Below, one piece after another: positions 30,335 to 36,827 of a stretch of 64,000 nt of DNA (its first letter is position 1; every line of letters starts with the position of its first letter). Source of the DNA: Pseudomonadota bacterium (GTDB lineage Bacteria > Pseudomonadota > Alphaproteobacteria > Rhizobiales > Hyphomicrobiaceae). The stretch lies in assembly GCA_023405815.1 (NCBI GenBank), contig JAEXXM010000045.1, positions 102,071 through 166,070 of the forward strand, read 5' to 3'. Below the pieces are notes generated by a model. That model saw nothing but the letters and a program-made list of their open reading frames with translations. It did not search any database and was not told the DNA's origin. The position numbers and the translations under genes were made by a program.

Positions 30335-32338
30335 TCAAAGCCCGAACGGATAGGTATCGGGCATCCCTTCCAGCTCGTGCGTCGCGAAGGGGTGCACGGC
30401 CTCCGTCGTGTCGATCCAGATGTACTCGTCGAACTGGCGCGGCAGCACGGCCTGGAAATAGTGGCTGGCAAGCTCGGTGTCGGGCCGATAGATGACGCCG
30501 ATGGCGCGCTCGATGCGCGGCACGAGAAGCGGCTCACGCAGGCGCGAGGCGAGGCGGCGCCCCATCGGCACCATGAAGCAGGCTTCACCCGTGTCCCCAC
30601 TCACTGTATGGAACTGGCGCTCGTGGCTCTTCGCCAGCGACGGGCGCACTTTCATCACCTGCATCGGCGCATCCCAGTCGGATGCCGCAGCAACGGTGCC
30701 GTTGTCGGTTCCAAACCCGATCGCATAGGCGGCGTTCCCGAACTCGCGCCGGCAGAGCTGGCCGATATTGTGCTCGCCGCGGCTCGACATCTCGGTCGCC
30801 GCCGCGTCGCCCACGTGCGAGTTGTGCGCCCATATCACTGCCTTGCTGCGCGGGCCGTGGTAGTCGAGCAGCGACTTCAGCGTCTCGAACATGTGCTGAT
30901 CGCGCAGGTTCCATGACGCGCGCGAGCCGTAATACATGACGCGATAGTAGCGCTCGGCGCTGGCCACCAGCCGTGCATTCTGCACGGCGTCGAAATAGCG
31001 CTCGCCGTCGCGCAGCGCGTACTCGCGCTGCCGCGCCAGGATTCCGGCCAGCATCAGCGCCACCTCGTTCTCGCACGTTCGGTAGCTACCGGTGAGGGCA
31101 GCCCGGCCGTAGGTGGCGGGATCGGCCTGCCAAGGCGTCAGGCAGCCGTAGCGCTCGCGCGCGATCTTTGCCGACGGCGGGTCCACCTCCTCGAGATACT
31201 CGAGGACGGCGCGGATCGAATTGTGCAGGCTGTAGAGATCGAGGCCGTGGAAGGCGGCGCGTTTGCCGGGCTCCTTGTGCCGGTTGTGCTCGCGAAGCCA
31301 GTCGACGAAGCCGCGCACCTCCGCGTTGCGCCACATCCAGGTCGGGAAGCGCGCGAACGCGGTCCACTCGGAGGCCGGATGCTCGAAATGGCGCACGTAG
31401 TGGTCGATGCGCGCCGCGTCCGGCCAGTCGCCCTCGATGCCGACGAAGTTGAAGCCCTTGCGCTCGATAAGCGCACGCGTGATCTTCTCGCGCATCCGGT
31501 AAAATTCGGACGTGCCGTGTGTCGCCTCCCCGATCAGCACGACGCGCGCCTCGCCGATGCGCGCAAGAAGTGGCTCCAGGTCGGCATCGTCGACGCTGCC
31601 GAACGGCTGGATCTCCTCTTGCAGCGCCGTGACGAGCTCGGCATCTACGCCGCCGTCGCCCTCTCTCCTGCGCGCCGGCTTGCGGCCGGGCTCCGCCCAG
31701 CCCTCCTCGCCCAGCAGCGGCACGAAGCGCACGTCGGCAATGTCCTCGGTTTTGTATTCGTCCTCGCTGAGGCGTGTGACGCGCACCAGCTCCTGCGTGC
31801 GCGGGTCCTTGCCGACTGGAATGACGAGCCGCCCGCCCACCTTGAGCTGCTGCTTTAGCGAGCGCGGCACGTCCGGGCCGCCGGCAGCGACGATGATGGC
31901 GTCGTAAGGCGCATGCTCGGGCCAGCCGCGCGTGCCATCGGCGTGCAGGACGTGGACGTTCGCATAGCCGAGATCTTCGAGTTTCTCTGCCGCCTTCGCC
32001 GCCAGCTCACCGATGCGCTCGACGGTATAGACCTCGCCCGCGATGCGCGACAGGACCGCCGCCGCATATCCCGAGCCCGCGCCGATCTCGAGAACCTTCT
32101 CGCCGCCCGATAGCCCGAGCGCCTCGACCATGAACGCCACGATATACGGCTGCGAGATCGTTTGCTCCTCGCCGATCGGCAGCGGCGCATCCTCGTAGGC
32201 GTACTCACGCAAGTGGGATGGCAGGAAGTTCTCGCGCGGGACCGTTTCCATCGCCTCGAGCACCAGCGGCGAGCGCACGCCGCGGGCCTCGATGTGATGC
32301 TTAATCATGTATTGGCGCTGGCGGGCAAAGTCGCTCAT
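30335..32338 (-). CDS. Protein-L-isoaspartate methyltransferase fused to erythromycin esterase-like domain
   Basis: A 667-residue fusion. Residues 1 to about 205 form a PCMT domain (EEQTISQPYIVAFMVEAL, SAM motif KVLEIGAGSGYAAAVLSRIA, YDAIIVAAGGPDVPRSLK). After a charged linker (WAEPGRKPARRREGDG) comes an EreA/EreB-type domain at about 235-660 (VVLIGEATHGTSEFYRMREK, GIEGDWPDAARIDHYV, IWAHNSHVGDAAATEM). PCMT repairs isoaspartyl residues; the esterase-like domain is named after macrolide esterases but is often of unknown substrate. ATG 32338 has a GGAAGA ribosome site. An FNR/FixK-like box lies 57-70 bp upstream, suggesting a low-oxygen or stress role. Confidence 0.9.
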   Translation of the reverse strand: MSDFARQRQYMIKHHIEARGVRSPLVLEAMETVPRENFLPSHLREYAYEDAPLPIGEEQTISQPYIVAFMVEALGLSGGEKVLEIGAGSGYAAAVLSRIAGEVYTVERIGELAAKAAEKLEDLGYANVHVLHADGTRGWPEHAPYDAIIVAAGGPDVPRSLKQQLKVGGRLVIPVGKDPRTQELVRVTRLSEDEYKTEDIADVRFVPLLGEEGWAEPGRKPARRREGDGGVDAELVTALQEEIQPFGSVDDADLEPLLARIGEARVVLIGEATHGTSEFYRMREKITRALIERKGFNFVGIEGDWPDAARIDHYVRHFEHPASEWTAFARFPTWMWRNAEVRGFVDWLREHNRHKEPGKRAAFHGLDLYSLHNSIRAVLEYLEEVDPPSAKIARERYGCLTPWQADPATYGRAALTGSYRTCENEVALMLAGILARQREYALRDGERYFDAVQNARLVASAERYYRVMYYGSRASWNLRDQHMFETLKSLLDYHGPRSKAVIWAHNSHVGDAAATEMSSRGEHNIGQLCRREFGNAAYAIGFGTDNGTVAAASDWDAPMQVMKVRPSLAKSHERQFHTVSGDTGEACFMVPMGRRLASRLREPLLVPRIERAIGVIYRPDTELASHYFQAVLPRQFDEYIWIDTTEAVHPFATHELEGMPDTYPFGL

Positions 32339-32394
32339 TTCGTCTTCCTTCGCACCAGTGGAGATCAGCATCCGCCCCGCTGCCGCAGTCGGCC

Positions 32395-32408
32395 TTGACA
32401 GAGGTCAA
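32395..32408. promoter_or_regulatory. FNR/FixK-like box between the PCMT fusion and the divergent unknown gene
   Basis: TTGAC-AGAG-GTCAA. With -41.5 spacing it would place transcript starts near 32360 (minus) and 32443 (plus), each about 22-25 nt from the proposed start codon, so it could serve both genes. Confidence 0.65.
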
Positions 32409-32421
32409 AACCGAAGCGCCT

Positions 32422-32442
32422 GCTGTCAAATAGTTTGACAGC
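32422..32442. promoter_or_regulatory. Perfect palindrome in the leader/promoter of the unknown gene
   Basis: GCTGTCAAA-TAG-TTTGACAGC, 9-bp arms, 14 bp after the FNR-like box. It covers the predicted -10 to +1 of the plus-strand transcript, so bound protein would block it. Confidence 0.45.
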
Positions 32443-32467
32443 GGATGGTTTCTCTATCGGCAACATC

Positions 32468-33397
32468 ATGGCCGCGCTGCGTGACATCGACTACGTAGTC
32501 GCCAAGCTCCGCTGGATGCGCGAGAGCGCCATTTGGCCCAACGGTCTGCGCTATCTGTGGACGGACGCGTTCGGCGTTGTGCTCCTCGTGTCGCTCTACG
32601 AGGAGCTCGGCGAGGAGGAGTACATCGGCAACGCCGAATGGGTGGTTGCCGAGGTCGATAGAATTCTCGGCAGGAAGCGCGGCATTCGCATCGGCGAGGA
32701 GCCCGACAGGGACGGCCAGTACTTCCACTATCTCGCCATGTGGCTGTTTGCACTGTCCCGGCTTGGCCGCCACATCCCCTCGTATCGCAACAAGGGTGTC
32801 GAGCTTGTGCACCAGATCCACGACGCATTCGTGCTGCCTGGCAGGGGCGTCATCTGGAAGATGGAGGAGGATCTTAGCGCGCCTTACCCGGGCTTCGGGC
32901 TTGGCGCCCTCGACGCCTTCGATGGATACGTCTCCTACCGGCTGCTCGATGAAGGAGCGCTCGCGCGCGAGATCGCCGAGATGCGTGCCATCATGGATCG
33001 CCAGGCACCGAAGCTGGTGGTTACGCAGGACCTCGGCATCGGCATGATGCTGTGGATGAGTCACTTCTTCCCGCAGGAGGATTGGGCGCGCATCCAGCGG
33101 CGGCGCTGCCTCGACATGCTCGACCAGATGTGGATGGAGGACGGCTACTTCAGCCGCGAGCCGTCGCTGCCCTATGTGAGATTTGCCTTCACTAACTATG
33201 GCGTATCCGTCGGCCTGCAGGCCGTCGACGCGATGCCCGAGCGCGTCGCTCGCCTCAACGCCTACTTCGACCGCCATCGCTCGCACGATGAGTACGACCT
33301 CGCCGCCATCACCCACGTCATGGCGTGCACCTCGCATTTCCCCGGCGCTTTCATTGCCACGCGGGCCGGCGCCGGCGCGCCCCATCGCGCGGCCTGA
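32468..33397 (+). CDS. Conserved-looking helical protein of unknown function
   Basis: A 309-residue soluble protein rich in Trp/Tyr/His motifs (YFHYLAMWLFALSRLG, YPGFGLGALDAFDGYVSYRL, FAFTNYGVSVGLQAVDA). The pattern recalls alpha/alpha toroid glycosidases or cyclases, but no catalytic signature was recognised. ATG 32468 is chosen because the predicted FNR-dependent transcript would begin near 32443; a TTG at 32435 is in frame but lies within the palindrome. It is divergent from the PCMT fusion, with a shared FNR-like box. Function unknown. Confidence 0.78.
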   Translation: MAALRDIDYVVAKLRWMRESAIWPNGLRYLWTDAFGVVLLVSLYEELGEEEYIGNAEWVVAEVDRILGRKRGIRIGEEPDRDGQYFHYLAMWLFALSRLGRHIPSYRNKGVELVHQIHDAFVLPGRGVIWKMEEDLSAPYPGFGLGALDAFDGYVSYRLLDEGALAREIAEMRAIMDRQAPKLVVTQDLGIGMMLWMSHFFPQEDWARIQRRRCLDMLDQMWMEDGYFSREPSLPYVRFAFTNYGVSVGLQAVDAMPERVARLNAYFDRHRSHDEYDLAAITHVMACTSHFPGAFIATRAGAGAPHRAA

Positions 33398-33407
33398 TCA
33401 AGATCAA
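33394..33407. promoter_or_regulatory. FNR-like box upstream of the small membrane protein/cytochrome pair
   Basis: CTGAT-CAAG-ATCAA, one mismatch to TTGAT-N4-ATCAA, centred 65 bp before ATG 33466. A CATATC -10-like hexamer lies near 33434. Confidence 0.5.
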
Positions 33408-33465
33408 TTCGCGCTCTTCGTCGAGCTGTTAGCCATATCGGCATATGAGATGAAGCGAGGCCGCA

Positions 33466-33684
33466 ATGAGACGTCTTCGTATCGGCTATGCCGTGATCGT
33501 CGCCCTGTCCTGCATCCTCAACGGCTGGGCACTCTTGCAGCACCTTTCGATTCTTCCGGCTCACGACGGCTTCATCGCCGCGGTGCTCATCTTGAACATC
33601 CTGGCGACGCCGCTCGTCGTCTGGGCGTCATTCGTCTTCGGAGAGGTTGCGATGGGTCCCCATCGCCGCCGGGGTCTCACTTAG
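33466..33684 (+). CDS. Two-helix membrane protein upstream of cytochrome c
   Basis: A 72-residue protein with two hydrophobic segments (IGYAVIVALSCILNGWALL, GFIAAVLILNILATPLVVWA) and a basic C-terminus. It is 21 bp before the cytochrome c gene on the same strand and probably co-transcribed. Function unknown; a membrane partner for the cytochrome is inference. Confidence 0.72.
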   Translation: MRRLRIGYAVIVALSCILNGWALLQHLSILPAHDGFIAAVLILNILATPLVVWASFVFGEVAMGPHRRRGLT

Positions 33685-33705
33685 GGCCAACATAGGAGGA
33701 ACGTC

Positions 33706-34122
33706 ATGCGTACCACCTGCCGACGAACGCTGATCTCCGTGGGTTTACTGGCCGCTGCGGCGCTCGCCGCCAACGCCTCTGAAAGCAAGCGGGCCGTACT
33801 TGACGATGGCAGGATGGAGTTCGAGGAGAACTGCACCGCCTGCCACGGCAAGGATGGAACCGGAACCGGCGAGCTAGCGGTGAAGCTTGTGAAGCCGCCC
33901 AAAGACCTGACGGCCATCGCCGCGCGCAATGGTGGCGTCTTCCCGTTCTGGCAGGTCTTCGAGATCATCGCCGGCGAGACACCGGTAGCCGGCCACGACA
34001 CCTTCCAGATGCCTCAGTACTCCAAGCGTATGCGCGCTCAGGAGGGGGCACCTGGATTCCTGCCCGCCCATGTCCGCGTGCTCGAGCTGACCCATTATCT
34101 CGAGAGCATACAAAAGAAGTGA
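33706..34122 (+). CDS. Monoheme c-type cytochrome
   Basis: A 138-residue periplasmic protein. A signal peptide (TLISVGLLAAAALAANAS) is followed by a class I cytochrome c: CxxCH in FEENCTACHGKDGTG, with a distal Met likely in DTFQMPQYSKRM. AGGAGGA precedes ATG 33706. With the FNR-like box upstream of its partner gene it may carry electrons under low oxygen. Redox partner unknown. Confidence 0.9.
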   Translation: MRTTCRRTLISVGLLAAAALAANASESKRAVLDDGRMEFEENCTACHGKDGTGTGELAVKLVKPPKDLTAIAARNGGVFPFWQVFEIIAGETPVAGHDTFQMPQYSKRMRAQEGAPGFLPAHVRVLELTHYLESIQKK

Positions 34123-34175
34123 TGGGCGCCATCGCGGCGCGCAATTGAATGACGTGCGACCCGTCGTTTTCGGCC

Positions 34176-34547
34176 TCAGGCAGCGGCGTGCATCCGGCGC
34201 TCAGTCTGACGCTCGTGACTTGCGCCTGCCCCCGCCAGAGCCGCCCGGTTGATCTCCGCCAGCTTGGTCCACTCGTTCTGGTACTGCTGGAACGCCTTGC
34301 TCCAGAAGTCCATCCACGCCTGTTGCACGTCCTGCGGAGAGCGGCAGCGCGCGAGGCGCTCAGGCAACCGAACATCCTCCTGCACGCGCAATAGCGTGAA
34401 GTCGGTTAGCTCGGCAGCCACCTTGAACGCCTGGTTGCACGCGGCCTCTGTGAGCTTGACGCTCGTCTGCATCAACGGCCCAGCCGAGGCGCCCCAGGGA
34501 TTGAACTGATCGAGTGAGTAGGATTGGTCGCCATTGTGTCGTTTCAT
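34176..34547 (-). CDS. Phasin-family-like protein
   Basis: A 123-residue protein whose central helical region (LMQTSVKLTEAACNQAFKVA, ELTDFTLLRVQEDVRLPERL, AWMDFWSKAFQQYQNEWTKL) resembles phasins that coat PHA granules. ATG 34547 with GGGAGC upstream is preferred. It lies in the same block as the PhaC-like gene. The identification is by pattern, so moderate. Confidence 0.7.
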   Translation of the reverse strand: MKRHNGDQSYSLDQFNPWGASAGPLMQTSVKLTEAACNQAFKVAAELTDFTLLRVQEDVRLPERLARCRSPQDVQQAWMDFWSKAFQQYQNEWTKLAEINRAALAGAGASHERQTERRMHAAA

Positions 34548-34619
34548 CTCGCTGCTCCCGTAGTCTCGGCCGGGATGCACAAAACTGCGTCATCCCGGCC
34601 TGATGCAACTGGACAAGCG

Positions 34620-35144
34620 TCAGCTTGCCTTCACGGTGATGGTCTTCTCCGTCGCTTGGGCTTCCGCCGTTTTCGGCAACGTCACCGTCAGAACGCCGTT
34701 CTTGAAAGCGGCCTCTATCTTACCGGCGTCGACGCCCGGCGGAATCTGGAAGCGGCGCTCGAAGCTTCCGAAACGCCGTTCCGAGACGAAGTAGTCCTTC
34801 CGCTTCTCCTCTTTTTCCTCCTTCTTCTCGCCGCGCAGGGTCAGCATGCCATTGGCGACCTTCACCTCGATGTTTTTCTCGTCGAGTCCCGGCAGCTCGG
34901 CCGTGATCTCGTACGCCTTGTCCTTTTCGACGACGTCGACTGCCGGCATCTGCGCCCAGGTCAATTCACGCCGCCAGATCGGCTCCAAGTCGAACGCTCC
35001 GCGACGCATAGGGTTGCGCCAGTCGAAATCCTCGAAAACGCGCTCGATCTCGCGCCGCAGGTTTTCGAGCGGGCGCCATTCGCGCGGGACCTGCGCGGAT
35101 TTCTCCTCGCCTTTGATCGGAAGTTTTGTGGCAGCTTCGGCCAT
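34620..35144 (-). CDS. Hsp20/alpha-crystallin small heat shock protein
   Basis: A 174-residue protein with an alpha-crystallin domain at about 65-165 (PAVDVVEKDKAYEITAELPG, LDEKNIEVKVANGMLTLRGE, and the ERRFGSFERRFQIPPGVD and FKNGVLTVTLPKT signatures). ATG 35144 has a strong TAGGAGG ribosome site. It lies 71 bp from the next gene, the phasin, on the same strand. An FNR/FixK-like box lies 60-73 bp upstream and is shared with the divergent CBS gene. Confidence 0.93.
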   Translation of the reverse strand: MAEAATKLPIKGEEKSAQVPREWRPLENLRREIERVFEDFDWRNPMRRGAFDLEPIWRRELTWAQMPAVDVVEKDKAYEITAELPGLDEKNIEVKVANGMLTLRGEKKEEKEEKRKDYFVSERRFGSFERRFQIPPGVDAGKIEAAFKNGVLTVTLPKTAEAQATEKTITVKAS

Positions 35145-35203
35145 GGCAATCCTCCTATCTTTCACTCGGGTTTTCCAAGATGGCTGAAGGCCGGGCAACT
35201 GCA

Positions 35204-35217
35204 TTGACACCCGTCAA
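35204..35217. promoter_or_regulatory. FNR/FixK-like box between hsp20 and the CBS gene
   Basis: TTGAC-ACCC-GTCAA. With -41.5 spacing it predicts starts near 35169 (minus) and 35252 (plus), giving leaders of about 25 and 71 nt, so both divergent genes could be served. Confidence 0.65.
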
Positions 35218-35322
35218 ACGCACGAATTCTATCAATTGACCTTGCGCAATGCAGGGGCCGGGCGCGGTGCGAGTCTCGTCTCGCAAGTTCAATATAGGAG
35301 ATCAGAGAGACAGGAGAGTTTT

Positions 35323-35742
35323 ATGAAAATCCGAGATCTGATGCACAAGGGCATTGAAGTCATGCCTCCCGAGACGCCAGTCGCCAAATTGGCGATGCGT
35401 ATGCGCGAGAAGGATATCGGGGCCATTCCTGTCGGCACCAAGGACGAGCTGCAGGGCATAGTCACGGATCGCGATATCACCGTTCGCGCGGTGGCGAACG
35501 GTAAGGATCTGACGAAACTTACCGCCGCCGACGTTATGACCAAGGGCGCGATATGCTGCCGCGAGGACGAAAGGGTTCGTGACGTTCTGAGGACAATGGA
35601 AGAGAAGCAGATCCGGCGCATTCCCGTACTCGACGAGAAGCATCACCTGATCGGGATGATCAGCCTCGGCGACATCTCCAACGCGATGCCGGACAAGCAA
35701 ACGGCCGAGGTGATGAAGGCCGTTTCCGCCCATCACGCCTGA
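35323..35742 (+). CDS. Tandem CBS-domain protein
   Basis: A 139-residue protein made of two CBS domains: IRDLMHKGIEVMPPETPVAK with KDELQGIVTDRDITVRAVA, and LTAADVMTKGAICCREDERV with EKHHLIGMISLGDISNAM. Stand-alone CBS pairs bind adenine nucleotides and are common in oxygen- or stress-induced sets. ATG 35323 has an AGGAGAG ribosome site. Divergent from hsp20 with a shared FNR-like box. Confidence 0.92.
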   Translation: MKIRDLMHKGIEVMPPETPVAKLAMRMREKDIGAIPVGTKDELQGIVTDRDITVRAVANGKDLTKLTAADVMTKGAICCREDERVRDVLRTMEEKQIRRIPVLDEKHHLIGMISLGDISNAMPDKQTAEVMKAVSAHHA

Positions 35743-35765
35743 GCGCCGGACCTTCTGACGGCATC

Positions 35766-35798
35766 AAACGAAAACGCCCGGGCTGAGCACCCGGGCGT
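35766..35798 (-). terminator. Terminator of the SH3-domain gene (bidirectional)
   Basis: ACGCCCGGG/CCCGGGCGT, 9-bp stem with a 7-nt loop, followed on the minus strand by TTTTCGTTT. It may also stop CBS transcripts. Confidence 0.75.
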
Positions 35799-35819
35799 CG
35801 CAGCGTCTTTGTTCCAGCC

Positions 35820-36500
35820 TCAGTGATGCCCGTTGCGGTGGTCATCCCGCCTGTCATCCCGCCTGTCATGCCGGTCGTCGCGACGGTCTTCGCGCCGCTC
35901 GTGCCTGTCGTCGCGCCGATCCTCGCGTCGCTCAAACCTGTCGTCGCGACGGTCCTCGCGTCGTTCGACGCGCGCCGGGCGTCGCCAGCCATGGTCCGGC
36001 GGCGGACGCATGCCTGGAGGCGCGACATACCCCGAGCGCCACCAGCCGGGACGGCGCGGGCCTGGAGGCGGCGCGTGCCAGCCTCGGCGCGGCTGCCAGT
36101 GGTAGGCGTACCAGCGGCTCCGGTCGCGGTACCATGGACGCCCGACGTACCAGCGGTCCCAGTAGTCGCGTACGACGAACGTGACGAACGGAATGCGGAA
36201 ATACTCCGGGCCGTAGTCAGGCAGCGGCACCATCGCGCCGCGGTACTCGAAGGCGATATACTCGCTGAAGACCCAACCGCGGTCGGGGCCCCAGCGAACG
36301 TCGCACCAGGACTCATCGCGCAGGCAGCCTTCGACATAGATCGGCTCGCCTTCCGGTATGACGCCCAGGCTCGGGAAATCGATGTCGGGGCCGGTGCGCA
36401 TGTTGACGTACGCCGTGGCGTAGCCCGGCTCCGCCTGCGCTGCGACGGTGCCCAGTCCTGTCGCCAGGGCCGCGATGGCCATGAGCGCTCTCAGTTTCAT
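35820..36500 (-). CDS. Secreted SH3-domain protein with Arg/Asp-rich repeat tail
   Basis: A 226-residue protein: signal peptide (MAIAALATGLGTVAAQAEP), a bacterial SH3 domain at about 28-85 (YVNMRTGPDIDFPSLGVIPE, EGCLRDESWCDVRWGPDRG), an aromatic/Arg/Pro stretch (WYAYHWQPRRGWHAPPPG), and a tail of about 60 residues built of (R/H)(E/D)(D/R)RRDD(R/H) units (RREDRRDDRFERREDRRDDR). Such tails are common in alphaproteobacterial secreted SH3 proteins. It may bind cell wall. The DNA encoding the tail is a short tandem repeat. Confidence 0.85.
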   Translation of the reverse strand: MKLRALMAIAALATGLGTVAAQAEPGYATAYVNMRTGPDIDFPSLGVIPEGEPIYVEGCLRDESWCDVRWGPDRGWVFSEYIAFEYRGAMVPLPDYGPEYFRIPFVTFVVRDYWDRWYVGRPWYRDRSRWYAYHWQPRRGWHAPPPGPRRPGWWRSGYVAPPGMRPPPDHGWRRPARVERREDRRDDRFERREDRRDDRHERREDRRDDRHDRRDDRRDDHRNGHH

Positions 36501-36827
36501 TCTCAAGATCGAACTCCTGCTTGGCAGATGGCCCCGTGTGTGCGCGAACCTTGGCGGGGTGATGGCACGCGCCGCGTCGCAACGGCGCGCCTCGGACAGT
36601 CAACGTTCGCCGCGGCGGATTTCCGCCGCGGGTCGATGGCGCGCTATCGCGCAAATGATCCACCAGCCTGATCAATCGATGAGCGTTGCCGGGAAAACGA
36701 CTCGCTGCGGCTGATCGGCAGCAGACGCGCGATTTTGACACTTGCGTTTCGTTATATTCGAGAGAATATAGCCAGCGCTGTATCGGCGACGATATAGCGA
36801 CGGGGGTTTGCGTAGGGATTGAGTGTA
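36501..36827. other. 327-bp divergent region between SH3 gene and TonB receptor gene
   Basis: No gene is seen. The half near the TonB gene is AT-richer and holds TTGACA at 36734-36739 and a palindrome at 36752-36769. It must contain both promoters. Confidence 0.6.
36752..36769. promoter_or_regulatory. AT-rich palindrome upstream of the TonB receptor operon
   Basis: TATATTC-GAGA-GAATATA, 7-bp arms, about 60-75 bp before ATG 36828. Position and shape suit a metal- or substrate-responsive repressor. It is not a clear Irr, RirA or Fur consensus. Confidence 0.45.

Noticed and set aside
35840..36000. Short tandem repeats that could be taken for a CRISPR array.
   Set aside because: The units are about 9-30 bp, contiguous without unique spacers, and encode the RRDDR tail of the SH3 protein. 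No cas genes are near.
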